NCBI RefSeq assembly: GCF_042677045.1
Contig: NZ_JBHTIH010000006.1
Location: 62,001 to 126,000, forward strand
Reading direction: 5' to 3'
DNA length: 64,000 bases
Origin: Lysobacter_K koreensis
GTDB taxonomy: Bacteria; Pseudomonadota; Gammaproteobacteria; Xanthomonadales; Xanthomonadaceae
Shown here: in pieces, positions 1 to 9,644 of the stretch
Numbering within the stretch: position 1 is the first letter of the stretch
Layout of the letters: every line of letters begins with the position of its first letter
Notes under the pieces: generated by a model
Databases searched by the model: none
Told to the model about the DNA's origin: nothing
Seen by the model: the letters and a program-made list of their open reading frames with translations, nothing else
Position numbers and translations under genes: made by a program

Positions 1-178
1 CGAGCAGGGCGTCGAAGCTGGCTGCCACTTCTGCATCGAGTTCGTGGTCGCCATGTGCGTACAGCCAGCCGCGCGACTGGCCGAGCAGGTGCGCAAGCAG
101 CCACTCGGCTTCGCCGGATTCGAGGTGGCCGCCGATTTGTGAACGCGCCGCGCGCAGCAATGCATCTATCCGGGCCAT
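1..178 (-). CDS. prmC: Release factor glutamine methyltransferase, N-terminal part (window edge)
   Basis: Partial gene running off the left edge; only the first 59 codons are present. PrmC methylates the Gln of the GGQ motif in release factors 1 and 2. The visible part is the small helical N-terminal domain, with the family-typical stretch AEWLLAHLLGQSRGWLYAH followed by a conserved DALL segment. The SAM-binding and NPPY parts lie outside. The ATG at 178 has a GAGGAA Shine-Dalgarno-like sequence about 10 bases upstream. Identification rests only on the N-terminal domain, so a PrmC-like paralogue cannot be fully excluded. Confidence 0.75.
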   Translation of the reverse strand, partial: MARIDALLRAARSQIGGHLESGEAEWLLAHLLGQSRGWLYAHGDHELDAEVAASFDALL

Positions 179-280
179 GCGGGCGTATTCCTCGGTGTCG
201 GCAAAAAGCAGGTTCCGCCTGAGCGCGCATCGTACGCGGCGCCGACGCCACGCTCACCCTTGCTCAGGAACGCTCGACGC

Positions 281-1153
281 ATGCCCCGACTGCGCCCCAC
301 CCTCTCCGCCGCTGCCCTGACCCTGACCGCGCTGCTCACTGCCGGATGCGAGCGGGCGATCTTCGGTTTCGCCAATCGCGGCCTGCCGCCGCCGGAGTCG
401 ACCGTCGCGTTCGCGCCGGAGCTGGGCCTGTCGCTCGACGTCTACCGGCCGCAGGGCGGCAGCACGGGGACGGTGCCCACGGTGCTGTTCTTCTACGGCG
501 GCGGCTGGCAGCGCGGCGAACGCGAGCAGTACCGCTTCGTCGGGCGCCGGCTCGCGCAGCAGGGCGTGCTGGCGATTGTCGCCGACTACCGCACCTTTCC
601 GCATGCGGGCTTTCCCGCGTTCGTCGACGACGCCGCGCGTGCAGTGGCGTGGGCGCGGCAACACGCCGCGGACTACCGCGGCGACCCGCGGCGCCTGTAC
701 ATCGCCGGGCATTCGGCCGGCGCACAGATCGCGGCGTTGCTGGGCACCGACCCGCGCTACCTCAGCCGCCATGGCCTGCAGCCGCGCGACCTGGCCGGCG
801 TGATCGGCCTGTCCGGTCCGTACGACTTCGTGATCAATGGCCAGTACACCAAGGTGTTCGGCCCGCCCGCGCAGTGGCCGCAGGCGCAGGCGATCAATTT
901 CGTCGATGGCAACGAACCGCCGTTCCTGCTGATCCATGGCGACCGCGACCGCGTGGTCGAATCGCGCGACAGCGTCGAGATGGACGCGAAGCTGCGCGCG
1001 GCGGGAATCGATGCGCGCCTGCTGATCCTGCCCGGCGGCGGCCACAGCGCGCCGCTGGCGGGGCTGTACGACCCACAGCGATCGCCGGCGGTGCTGCCGG
1101 CGATCGTGGCGTTTGTCGACGGCCGGCGCGAACCGGTCGCGGCCGCGCCTTGA
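281..1153 (+). CDS. Alpha/beta-hydrolase lipoprotein (carboxylesterase/lipase-like)
   Basis: 290 residues. The N-terminus is a lipoprotein signal (hydrophobic helix, lipobox LTAGC, lipidated Cys23). The rest is an alpha/beta-hydrolase of the BD-FAE/acetyl-esterase type: oxyanion-hole motif FYGGGW, nucleophile elbow GHSAGA (Ser145), an Asp in HGDRDRVV (about 223) and His255 in GGGHSA, a complete triad. It probably hydrolyses ester substrates in the periplasm; the substrate is unknown. The ATG at 281 is preferred because AGGAA lies 10 bases upstream and the lipobox is then correctly placed; an in-frame TTG at 260 would only add seven residues before the signal. It stands alone, followed by convergent ahpD. 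Confidence 0.85.
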   Translation: MPRLRPTLSAAALTLTALLTAGCERAIFGFANRGLPPPESTVAFAPELGLSLDVYRPQGGSTGTVPTVLFFYGGGWQRGEREQYRFVGRRLAQQGVLAIVADYRTFPHAGFPAFVDDAARAVAWARQHAADYRGDPRRLYIAGHSAGAQIAALLGTDPRYLSRHGLQPRDLAGVIGLSGPYDFVINGQYTKVFGPPAQWPQAQAINFVDGNEPPFLLIHGDRDRVVESRDSVEMDAKLRAAGIDARLLILPGGGHSAPLAGLYDPQRSPAVLPAIVAFVDGRREPVAAAP

Positions 1154-1242
1154 ACCGCGGCCTGCGAGTTGCAGCGCCGCGATCGAACTGATTTCTCGCG
1201 GGGGATGACACGCGATAGATGCGACGCGCGACGCAGCGACGG

Positions 1243-1776
1243 TCAGCCGGCCGACTGCTCCAGCGTCACCGCGACCGCGTGCACGACCGCGCCGATCTTG
1301 AGCGCGCTCTGCACGCCCTCGGCCTTGACCTCGTGCTGGCGGATCACGCGCTCGTGCGAGTCCATGCACGCGCCGCAGCCATTGATTGCCGACACCGCCA
1401 GCGAGGCCAGCTCGAAGGTGATCTTGTCGACGCCGGGGTTGGCCATCACGTTCATGCGCAGGCCGGTGCGCAGCTTGCCGTACTCGTCGTTGTGGATCAG
1501 GTGGGTGGCGCGGTAGTAGACGTTGTTCATCGCCATGATCGCGGCCGCCGCCTTGGCGCCGTTGATTTCCTCGGGCGACAGTTGCTCGGCCGCGAACGCC
1601 TCGATCGCGGCGACCAGTGGTGCGTAACGGCCGGCGATCGCCGAGGCCAGCGCGATCACGCGGATCTGCTTGCCGTCGAGGCCCGGCGAACCGGACTCGC
1701 CGAGCACGCTGTCGAGGTTGAGCTTGAGGTCCTTGGCGTAGTCGGGCAGCGAATTGCGAAGATCGGAAAGGCTCAT
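1243..1776 (-). CDS. ahpD: Alkyl hydroperoxidase AhpD (carboxymuconolactone decarboxylase fold)
   Basis: 177 residues. AhpD relays electrons from lipoyl domains to AhpC and has weak peroxidase activity itself. The active-site motif INGCGACMDSHE gives Cys134, Cys137 and His141, the CxxC...H arrangement of mycobacterial AhpD. A strong CAGGAG Shine-Dalgarno precedes the ATG. It lies downstream of ahpC on the same strand, separated by about 250 bases containing a terminator hairpin, so it needs read-through or its own promoter. Pairing with AhpC in place of AhpF suggests a lipoamide-dependent rather than flavoprotein-dependent reducing system (inference). Confidence 0.92.
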   Translation of the reverse strand: MSLSDLRNSLPDYAKDLKLNLDSVLGESGSPGLDGKQIRVIALASAIAGRYAPLVAAIEAFAAEQLSPEEINGAKAAAAIMAMNNVYYRATHLIHNDEYGKLRTGLRMNVMANPGVDKITFELASLAVSAINGCGACMDSHERVIRQHEVKAEGVQSALKIGAVVHAVAVTLEQSAG

Positions 1777-1884
1777 CGGGAAAGCTCCTGGGTGGCGTCA
1801 TGCGGCGACGCGGAGGGCGCGCGCCTGGCGGCACGCGGTCGCCACCACCGTCGCGGGCTGCGGGCGGCGTGGCGCATAAGATTC

Positions 1885-1917
1885 GGAAAAAGCAGCCGGG
1901 GGCGAGCCCCGGCTGCA
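1885..1917 (-). terminator. Rho-independent terminator after ahpC
   Basis: A ten-base-pair GC-rich stem (arms at 1892-1901 and 1907-1916, five-base loop) is followed on the minus strand by five T residues (1891-1887). Position and polarity fit termination or attenuation of ahpC transcripts before ahpD. The remaining 1777-2028 gap shows no gene. Confidence 0.75.
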
Positions 1918-2028
1918 GCACCCCGCACGCTGGGGGGAGGGAGCGCCGGGGGGGAGCCGGCGGCGTGCGGAATGGGGAACGCAAGCCGGCAGTCGTGGCC
2001 GGCCCCGTGTAGCGGCGCGTGCGCGAGG

Positions 2029-2568
2029 TCAGGCGACCTTGAGCACGCTCTCGCCCTGGTGCCAGTTGCACGGGCACAGCTCGTCGGTCTGCAGCGCGTC
2101 GAGCACGCGCAGCACTTCCTGCGGGTTGCGGCCGACCGAACCGTCGGTGACGTAGACGAAGCGGATGATGCCGTCCGGGTCGACCAGGAACGTCGCGCGC
2201 TGCGCCACGCCGTCCTCCGTCAGGATGCCCAGCGCGCTGGTCAGGTCCTTCTTGATGTCGGCCAGCATCGGGAAGGGCAGGTCGCGCAGGTCCTTGTGGT
2301 CCTTGCGCCAAGCCAGGTGCACGAACTCGCTGTCGGTGCTGGCGGCCAGCACCTGGCAGTCGCGGTCGAGGAACTGCTGGTTGAGGTCGCCGAAGCCCTT
2401 GATCTCGGTCGGGCAGACGAAGGTGAAGTCCTTCGGGTAGAAGAACACCAGGGTCCACTTGCCCTTGTAGGTGTCGTTGTCGATGTCCGCGAACGCGCTA
2501 TCGAGGCTGTCGATGCCGACGGTGGCCTTGACCTTGAACTGGGGGAACTTGTCGCCGATGGAAAGCAT
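2029..2568 (-). CDS. ahpC: Peroxiredoxin AhpC
   Basis: 179 residues, a typical 2-Cys peroxiredoxin that reduces hydrogen peroxide and organic peroxides. The peroxidatic Cys52 sits in FTFVCPTEI. The C-terminal ELCPCNWHQGE carries Cys165 and Cys167, the CPCxW pattern of AhpD-dependent AhpC enzymes. The ATG has CAGGAG eight bases upstream. It is transcribed divergently from oxyR; the 188-base gap contains an OxyR-type operator, so peroxide induction is expected. Confidence 0.95.
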   Translation of the reverse strand: MLSIGDKFPQFKVKATVGIDSLDSAFADIDNDTYKGKWTLVFFYPKDFTFVCPTEIKGFGDLNQQFLDRDCQVLAASTDSEFVHLAWRKDHKDLRDLPFPMLADIKKDLTSALGILTEDGVAQRATFLVDPDGIIRFVYVTDGSVGRNPQEVLRVLDALQTDELCPCNWHQGESVLKVA

Positions 2569-2700
2569 GTTCGACTCCTGTCGATGGTGGGTTGAAGAAC
2601 GGGTGGGCCGCGGACCGCGCAGTGTGCGTCGGGCGCTGTTGCCGCCGTGTCATGCGGCCGCGATGGCAGGCATCTTGGACGAGCGCGATTGATTGCGGAA

Positions 2701-2737
2701 ATGAATTGTTCCTATGATGGCGATAGCCAATCCCAAT
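2701..2737. promoter_or_regulatory. Probable OxyR operator between ahpC and oxyR
   Basis: The centre reads CTAT (2712-2715), seven bases, ATAG (2723-2726): exactly the central half-site spacing of the OxyR consensus ATAGntnnnanCTAT-N7-ATAGntnnnanCTAT. The outer half-sites are weaker (ATGA at 2701, CAAT at 2734) but correctly phased. Its place between ahpC and oxyR supports control of ahpC and autoregulation of oxyR. The site overlaps an ATG at 2736, another reason to prefer the downstream GTG as the oxyR start. Confidence 0.7.
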
Positions 2738-2756
2738 GGCTTGCCGGACCCCACCC

Positions 2757-3704
2757 GTGAACCTGCGCGATCTCAAGTATCTGGTCGCCCTCGCCGACCA
2801 CAAGCATTTCGGCCGCGCCGCGACCGCCAGCTTCGTCAGCCAGCCGACCCTGTCGACCCAGATCAAGAAACTCGAGGACGAGCTGGGCGTGTCGCTGGTC
2901 GAACGCGCGCCGCGCCGGGTGATGCTGACCCCGATCGGCCACGACATCGCCCAGCGCGCACGCAAGGTGATCGCCGACGTCGAGCAGATGGCCGAGATCG
3001 CCCGCCGCAGCCAGGACCCCGAGGCGGGCACGGTGCGGCTGGGGCTGTTCCCGACCCTTGCCCCCTACCTGCTGCCGCACGTGCTGCCCGGCCTGCGCGC
3101 GCGCTTCCCGCGGCTGGAACTGCTGCTGGTCGAGGAGAAGACCGACCAGATCCTCGCCCGCCTGCGCGACGGTCGCCTCGACGCCGGCCTGCTGGCGCTG
3201 CCGATCCACGACGAGCAGTTGCACGTCGAGCCGCTGTTCGATGAGCCGTTCCTGCTGGCGGTGCCGCAACGCCACGCGATGGCGCGGCGCGCCTCGCTCG
3301 ACCTGCACGACCTCGACGACCAGCACCTGCTGCTGCTCGAGGAAGGCCACTGCCTGCGCGACCAGGCGCTGGACGTGTGCCGCATGGCCGGCGCCGACGA
3401 GCGCGACGGCTTCCGCGCGACCAGCCTGGAGACGCTGCGGCAGATGGTCGCCTCCGGCGTGGGCATCACTCTGCTGCCGATGCTCGCGGTGCAGCCGCCG
3501 GTGCCGGTGTCGCCGGACATCGCGTTGCTGCCGTTCCGCGGCGAGGCACCGCACCGCCGCATCGCGATGCTGTGGCGGCGCAGCTCGGCGATGGGCGGGT
3601 TCCTGCAGCAGCTGGCGGCGGAGTTCCGCAAGCTGCCGCCGGCCTTGCTCGCAGCGCCCGTGGTGGCCGCCAAGGCGCCCAGACCGCGCGCGCCGCGCGC
3701 ATGA
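2757..3704 (+). CDS. oxyR: Hydrogen-peroxide-sensing LysR-type regulator OxyR
   Basis: 315 residues. N-terminal winged HTH (residues 1-60; SQPTLSTQIKKLEDELG is the recognition region), then a LysR substrate-binding-like domain. The redox pair in GHCLRDQALDVC falls at Cys199 and Cys208 when counted from the GTG at 2757, identical to E. coli numbering. This, and the MNLRDLKYL-like N-terminus, selects the GTG over the in-frame ATG at 2736, which overlaps the operator. OxyR oxidised at these cysteines activates peroxide-defence genes; ahpC is its divergent neighbour. The C-terminus is extended by a Pro/Ala/Arg-rich tail. The last codons overlap the next gene (ATGA). Confidence 0.95.
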   Translation: MNLRDLKYLVALADHKHFGRAATASFVSQPTLSTQIKKLEDELGVSLVERAPRRVMLTPIGHDIAQRARKVIADVEQMAEIARRSQDPEAGTVRLGLFPTLAPYLLPHVLPGLRARFPRLELLLVEEKTDQILARLRDGRLDAGLLALPIHDEQLHVEPLFDEPFLLAVPQRHAMARRASLDLHDLDDQHLLLLEEGHCLRDQALDVCRMAGADERDGFRATSLETLRQMVASGVGITLLPMLAVQPPVPVSPDIALLPFRGEAPHRRIAMLWRRSSAMGGFLQQLAAEFRKLPPALLAAPVVAAKAPRPRAPRA

Positions 3705-4369
3705 GGGTTGGCCGCGCCGCGCTCGGGGCGTTGGCGCTGGCGGCGTTGGCGGCGTTGGCGTGGGCCGCGTGGTGGCTGTGGCTGCGTCCGCCGCGCGCTC
3801 CCGCGGCCGGTGCAGCATCCACCATCACCCACGCCGCCTGCGCGCTGCCGCCGCGGGTCGCCCCCGGCGACGCGCCGCGGCAGTCGGCGCCGCCGTCCAC
3901 GCTCGCGCCGTTCCGCGCCGGCGACGCCACCTTGGCGCCGCTGGCCGGCTTCAGCATCGACGCCCGCGTGCTATCGCGCCGGGATTACGCCCACGGCCGC
4001 GAGGGCCGGCTGGCGCCGACCGACCTCGCGCTGGGCTGGGGCCGCATGCGCGACGACGCGGTGCTGGCACAACTGGAGATCAACCAGGCCGGCCGCTGGT
4101 ACCACTACCGCTGGCGCGGCGACGACGCCCCGATCCCGCCACCGGAGATCACCCGCTCCAGCGCCAACATGCACCTGATCCCCGCCGACAAGGTGATCGC
4201 GCGCGCGCTCGACGCGGTGGACGAAGGCCAGCGCGTGCGCATCGACGGCTGGCTGGTCGACGCGCAGTCCGCCGATGGCTGGCGCTGGCGCAGCTCGACC
4301 TCGCGCGAGGACACCGGCGCCGGCGGCTGCGAAATCGTCTACGTCTGCGCGATCACGCGGGTTGAGTAA
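3701..4369 (+). CDS. Membrane-anchored hypothetical protein translationally coupled to oxyR
   Basis: 222 residues of unknown function. Residues 7-28 form one transmembrane helix or uncleaved signal (LGALALAALAALAWAAWW), then a Pro/Ala-rich linker and an extracytoplasmic domain of about 140 residues. Motifs NMHLIPADKVIARAL and VRIDGWLV recall a family of hypothetical proteins in proteobacteria; I cannot assign a biochemical role. The ATG overlaps the oxyR stop by four bases, implying co-translation with oxyR. Two cysteines near the C-terminus (GGCEIVYVC) could form a disulfide. Confidence 0.8.
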   Translation: MRVGRAALGALALAALAALAWAAWWLWLRPPRAPAAGAASTITHAACALPPRVAPGDAPRQSAPPSTLAPFRAGDATLAPLAGFSIDARVLSRRDYAHGREGRLAPTDLALGWGRMRDDAVLAQLEINQAGRWYHYRWRGDDAPIPPPEITRSSANMHLIPADKVIARALDAVDEGQRVRIDGWLVDAQSADGWRWRSSTSREDTGAGGCEIVYVCAITRVE

Positions 4370-4469
4370 CCGCGATTCTTGAGGGCGAGACCTTAGGCTG
4401 GCGTGACTCCTGAGCCGCAGCGCGTTGTCGCAGCCCGCCAGCTGTCATCAGCCGACGCGGACCAGTGAC

Positions 4470-5759
4470 ATGACCAGCGGATCGAACCAACATTCGAATG
4501 GAATCAATCTTGTGAGCTGGATGCTGATCGGTGCGCTGACCTTGCTAGTAGCTGGGCCGGCGCTTGCTCCACCTGACCATGCCCCCGACCTCTTGCCAAC
4601 CCCGGCCGCGGTCGAATTCGCAGTTTGGACGCGCCGCTACACGGGCACGATTGGCACCCATCCCGTGCAGGTGAATTATCTGCAACGCCAAGGCGACCAT
4701 ATGTCGGGCACCTACTGCTACGACACATGCAAATCTGGCGGTGCCGTACTGCAATTGCATGGCCGCTTGCGGGACGGTGCCGCGGAACTGGCAGAATCCC
4801 ATGAGGTCAACGATGGTCGCGTTACCGGTCGCTGGCACCTGCGGTTCCACGCCAACGGTGCGCACGGTTTCTGGCGCAGTCCGGAAGACAAGCGCACGCT
4901 GAAGGTGACATTGCAAGCGTCGATGGGCGCCGGAAACGCGTTCCCTTACGAGTTGGCTGTCGTGGCCGATGCCCTACCGAAATCCGAGGGTGACTGCGAT
5001 AAACCGCCACGGGTAACGGCGATCCGCATATACCAGGATCGAAAGTTGATCCAACAGCTTGATACCAACTCAGAAGGCACTTGCAGCCTTTTTACGCCGG
5101 AGATCGTCGACATGAACTTCGACGGTTGGCTGGACATCAGCATTGCGCTGTCCCTGCCCGCCGGACCCAATGTCCCGCAGCAGTCCTGGCTGTTCGACCC
5201 GAAACGGAGGCGCTTCTTCGACGCGCCGCAAAGCTTGCAGGAAATTCCTTCTCCCCAGCTCGACCCTGAGCACAAGATCGTGCATAGCTTCTGGCGTGCT
5301 GGAGCTGGCTCCCACGGCATCGACACCTACCGCTGGAAGGACGGCGAACTAATCCAGGTCGATCGGCGGGAGAGCTACGTGATGCCAGTCCGCAAGGGCG
5401 GTCGTTTCAGCACCGTCTACGTGATGCCTGAATATCGCGATGGACGGATCTCGTCTGCACCAATGCTGACATTGCGTGAGGGGCGCCTACGTCTTGAGCC
5501 GGGCGACGCCCCAGAGGAATTCGATGACGAACTGGAGTACCTAGACCCGCGTACGCGGGTTGAAGTCTGGCAAGGGTCGCAAACCGGCGCTGGACCCCAC
5601 CTCACGCACAGCCATGGCGTCGATTGGCAGCAGGTGTCGACCGCGCAAGGGATGCGCTGGTGTCCAATCGTTCCCTATTTTGATTTGGACACCGCCCGCA
5701 TAGGACACCAGCTCATGGGCACACGCAACGGTGACCTGTGCAGTACGGAAAGGCCTTAA
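4470..5759 (+). CDS. Secreted XAC2610-like protein of unknown function
   Basis: 429 residues. Residues 14-36 look like a signal peptide (WMLIGALTLLVAGPALA). The mature part begins with a YTGTIGTHPVQVNYLQRQG / SGTYCYDTC beta-rich module and continues with IVDMNFDGWLDISI, a WLFDPKRRRF segment, SFWRAGAGSHGIDTYRW and a C-terminal beta region. This order resembles Xanthomonas XAC2610, the periplasmic inhibitor of a type IV secretion lysozyme-like effector (recalled family; needs a profile search). No effector gene is adjacent. The start is the ATG at 4470; an in-frame TTG at 4425 exists. Codon use (CTA, AGT, AAT) is less GC-biased than in neighbours, suggesting transfer. Confidence 0.7.
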   Translation: MTSGSNQHSNGINLVSWMLIGALTLLVAGPALAPPDHAPDLLPTPAAVEFAVWTRRYTGTIGTHPVQVNYLQRQGDHMSGTYCYDTCKSGGAVLQLHGRLRDGAAELAESHEVNDGRVTGRWHLRFHANGAHGFWRSPEDKRTLKVTLQASMGAGNAFPYELAVVADALPKSEGDCDKPPRVTAIRIYQDRKLIQQLDTNSEGTCSLFTPEIVDMNFDGWLDISIALSLPAGPNVPQQSWLFDPKRRRFFDAPQSLQEIPSPQLDPEHKIVHSFWRAGAGSHGIDTYRWKDGELIQVDRRESYVMPVRKGGRFSTVYVMPEYRDGRISSAPMLTLREGRLRLEPGDAPEEFDDELEYLDPRTRVEVWQGSQTGAGPHLTHSHGVDWQQVSTAQGMRWCPIVPYFDLDTARIGHQLMGTRNGDLCSTERP

Positions 5760-5801
5760 TCGCGATCACGCGTTCATTCCCAACTGATTGTTGCATCCAC
5801 C

Positions 5802-6455
5802 CTACGCATCGACCCCGATCGCGCAGCTCACGCCGGTGCCGCCCAGGCCGCAGTAGCCGGCCGGGTTCTTCGCCAGGTACTGCTGGTGGTCGTCCTCGGC
5901 GTAGTAGAAGGTCGGCGCCGGATGCACGATCTCGGTGGTGATCGCGCCGAAGCCGGCTGCGCTCAGGCGCAGCTGGAAGGCATCGCGGCTGGCCAGCGCA
6001 GCCTGGTACTGCGCGTCGTCTTCGCAGTAGATCGCCGAGCGGTACTGGCTGCCGGCGTCGTTGCCCTGGCGCATGCCCTGGGTCGGGTCGTGGCTTTCCC
6101 AGAACACCTTGAGCAGCGCTTCGAACGACACCAATGAAGGATCGAAGACCACCAGCACCGCTTCGGTATGCCCGGTCTCGCCGCTGCAGACCTCGCGGTA
6201 GGTCGGGTTGGGCGTGTAGCCGCCGGCGTAACCCACGGCCGTGGTGACCACGCCGGGCAGCGACCAGAACTTGCGTTCCGCGCCCCAGAAGCAACCCATC
6301 CCGAACTGCACCCGCGCCAGCCCGGCGAATGCATCGCGCAGCGGCCGGCCGTGGACGTGGTGGGCATTCGAGCGCAGCGGCATTTCCGTCGCGCGGCCGG
6401 GGAGCGCGTCCTCGGGACGCGGCAGGCGTTGTTTGTGGGCACCGATGCCGAGCAT
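5802..6455 (-). CDS. msrA: Peptide methionine-S-sulfoxide reductase
   Basis: 217 residues, repairs S-methionine sulfoxide in proteins. The active-site motif GCFWGAER is present, as are the family stretches GYAGGYTPNPTYREVCSGETGH and a C-terminal GYCGLGGTGVSC with resolving-type cysteines, much like E. coli MsrA (212 residues). The ATG at 6455 follows GAGGAG at a good distance; the longer open frame upstream is a GC artefact. It stands alone between convergent and same-strand genes. The cytosolic repair role fits the nearby peroxide-defence genes, but no operon link is visible. Confidence 0.95.
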   Translation of the reverse strand: MLGIGAHKQRLPRPEDALPGRATEMPLRSNAHHVHGRPLRDAFAGLARVQFGMGCFWGAERKFWSLPGVVTTAVGYAGGYTPNPTYREVCSGETGHTEAVLVVFDPSLVSFEALLKVFWESHDPTQGMRQGNDAGSQYRSAIYCEDDAQYQAALASRDAFQLRLSAAGFGAITTEIVHPAPTFYYAEDDHQQYLAKNPAGYCGLGGTGVSCAIGVDA

Positions 6456-6582
6456 GAAGCGACTCCTCAAGACCTGAAGAACAGTTGACCTGAGAAGAAG
6501 TGGGACCGCGGCGCGCGGATGCAAGGGCGATGGACGGCAGTGCCACCGAAGCCGCGGCGCGGGCCAGCGCGCCGAGCGCGGT

Positions 6583-7242
6583 TCAGGCCTGGACGAACGC
6601 GTCGGTATCGACCACCCGGGCGGATTCGGCTTCGGCCGCGGCGCGCCATTCGCGCATCGCCGGCAGCGCGCACAGCGCGTCGACGTAGCGCGCGGCGTTG
6701 TCGTCCATCGCCACGCCATAGCCGATGAAGCGCATCGCGACCGGCGCGAACATCGCGTCGACGATGCCGAAGCCACCGCACAGGAAGTCGCCGCCGTCGC
6801 CATGGGCCTCGCGCAACCACGCCCACAGCTGCTGCACGCGGGCGATGTCGGCGTCGGCCGCGGCGTCCCAGCGGTAGGCGTCGGGCTGGCGGCGGCAGTT
6901 CATCGGCAGCTGCCCGCGCAATGCCGCGAACCCCGAATGCATTTCCGCCGCCGCCGCGCGGGCCTGGGCGCGCGCCGGCAGGGCGGCCGGCCAGCCGCGG
7001 CCGGCGAGCCAGCGTTCGTTGGCGTACTCACAGATCGCCAGCGAATCCCAGAGCACCAGCCCGTCGTCGTGCAGCGCCGGGACGCGCCGGCTCGGCGACC
7101 AGCGCCCGATCTGCTCGTGGAACGCGGCCGTGTCGAGCGGGAGCAGGTGCTCGTCGAACGCGATGCCGAAATGCCGCAGCAGCAGCCACGGCCGCAGCGA
7201 CCACGAGGAGTAGTTCTTGTTGCCGATGATCAGCAGGGGCAT
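6583..7242 (-). CDS. Glutathione S-transferase family protein
   Basis: 219 residues with the two-domain GST layout. The thioredoxin-like N-terminal domain contains NKNYSSWSLRPW (likely Ser of the catalytic loop), VPALHDDG (the cis-proline) and a DSLAICEY motif binding the glutamyl part of glutathione. The C-terminal helical domain ends about residue 215. The NYSSWSLRPW start resembles the YfcF/zeta-like group, so conjugation or isomerisation with glutathione is plausible; the substrate is unknown. The ATG at 7242 matches the usual GST N-terminus. Confidence 0.88.
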   Translation of the reverse strand: MPLLIIGNKNYSSWSLRPWLLLRHFGIAFDEHLLPLDTAAFHEQIGRWSPSRRVPALHDDGLVLWDSLAICEYANERWLAGRGWPAALPARAQARAAAAEMHSGFAALRGQLPMNCRRQPDAYRWDAAADADIARVQQLWAWLREAHGDGGDFLCGGFGIVDAMFAPVAMRFIGYGVAMDDNAARYVDALCALPAMREWRAAAEAESARVVDTDAFVQA

Positions 7243-7333
7243 GGCGGTTTCCGCGACCAGCCAGGATAGGCAGGCGGCCATGCTCGCGTTCGCCGGGTCC
7301 GCCGGCAAGCGCGTGGCGGTCGGCCCAGCGAGA

Positions 7334-7600
7334 TCACGCCGGCTGCGGCAACGGCCCCGGGTCGTCCTCGTCCTGCGCGCCCAGCGCCGGCATCGCGATC
7401 GGCAGCGTCTCGACCAGGGCGCGCGCCTCGGGCCAGGCGCTCTCGGGCACGCACACCGCCACCAGCCCGAACAGCGGCAGCTCGCCCATCCCGCCGAGCA
7501 GGGCCTCGCCGCGCAGGAACACCGGCACCCCGGTCTCCTCCAGCGCATGCCGGACCAGGTGCGCGTCGATCAGGTTGGCGGCTTCGTAGACGACTTTCAT
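7334..7600 (-). CDS. DUF2007 family protein
   Basis: 88 residues. The pattern MKVVYEAANLIDAHLVRHALEE followed by VPVFLRGEALLGGMGELP and a VCVPESAWPEARALVE helix matches DUF2007, a small ferredoxin-like domain often labelled 'putative signal transducing protein'; its true role is unknown. A CTGGAG Shine-Dalgarno precedes the ATG. The last ten residues are acidic and Pro-rich. Confidence 0.8.
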   Translation of the reverse strand: MKVVYEAANLIDAHLVRHALEETGVPVFLRGEALLGGMGELPLFGLVAVCVPESAWPEARALVETLPIAMPALGAQDEDDPGPLPQPA

Positions 7601-7650
7601 CGGCGCACTCCAGGGCAGGCCTGGAGCCAGCATACGCCTGGGGTGAACGG

Positions 7651-7772
7651 CCAAAGCAAATCCTCCCCAGCCCTGCCTTTGCAAAGGCGGGAGCACGGCG
7701 ATGTCCGCTCCCACAGCACTCCCGGCTGGTCTCCCCTCTTTGGAAAAAAGGGGCCGGGGGAGATTTGCTTGG
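7651..7772. repeat. MITE-like element with 42-bp imperfect terminal inverted repeats
   Basis: Arms at 7651-7692 and 7731-7772 are imperfect reverse complements. The left begins CCAAAGCAAATCCTCCCC; the right, read on the minus strand, begins CCAAGCAAATCTCCCC. They enclose about 38 bases. No open reading frame fits inside. It fills most of the gap between the DUF2007 gene and glnS. A shorter look-alike of the inner CCTCTTTGGAAAA segment occurs at about 27595-27612. Confidence 0.65.
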
Positions 7773-7842
7773 CCGCTCGATGACGGCGGCCGCCGCGGCC
7801 AGCGGCTAAACTCCCCGGTCTCCCACGCCAGTGCCGCGCCGC

Positions 7843-9621
<1,779 letters not shown>

Positions 9622-9644
9622 TTTCCCTCAGAAGGAGCAGCGCC

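Noticed and set aside
254..2458. A 734-codon minus-strand frame over the esterase, ahpD and ahpC
   Set aside because: Overlaps three well-supported genes in other frames; composition is that of a shadow frame.
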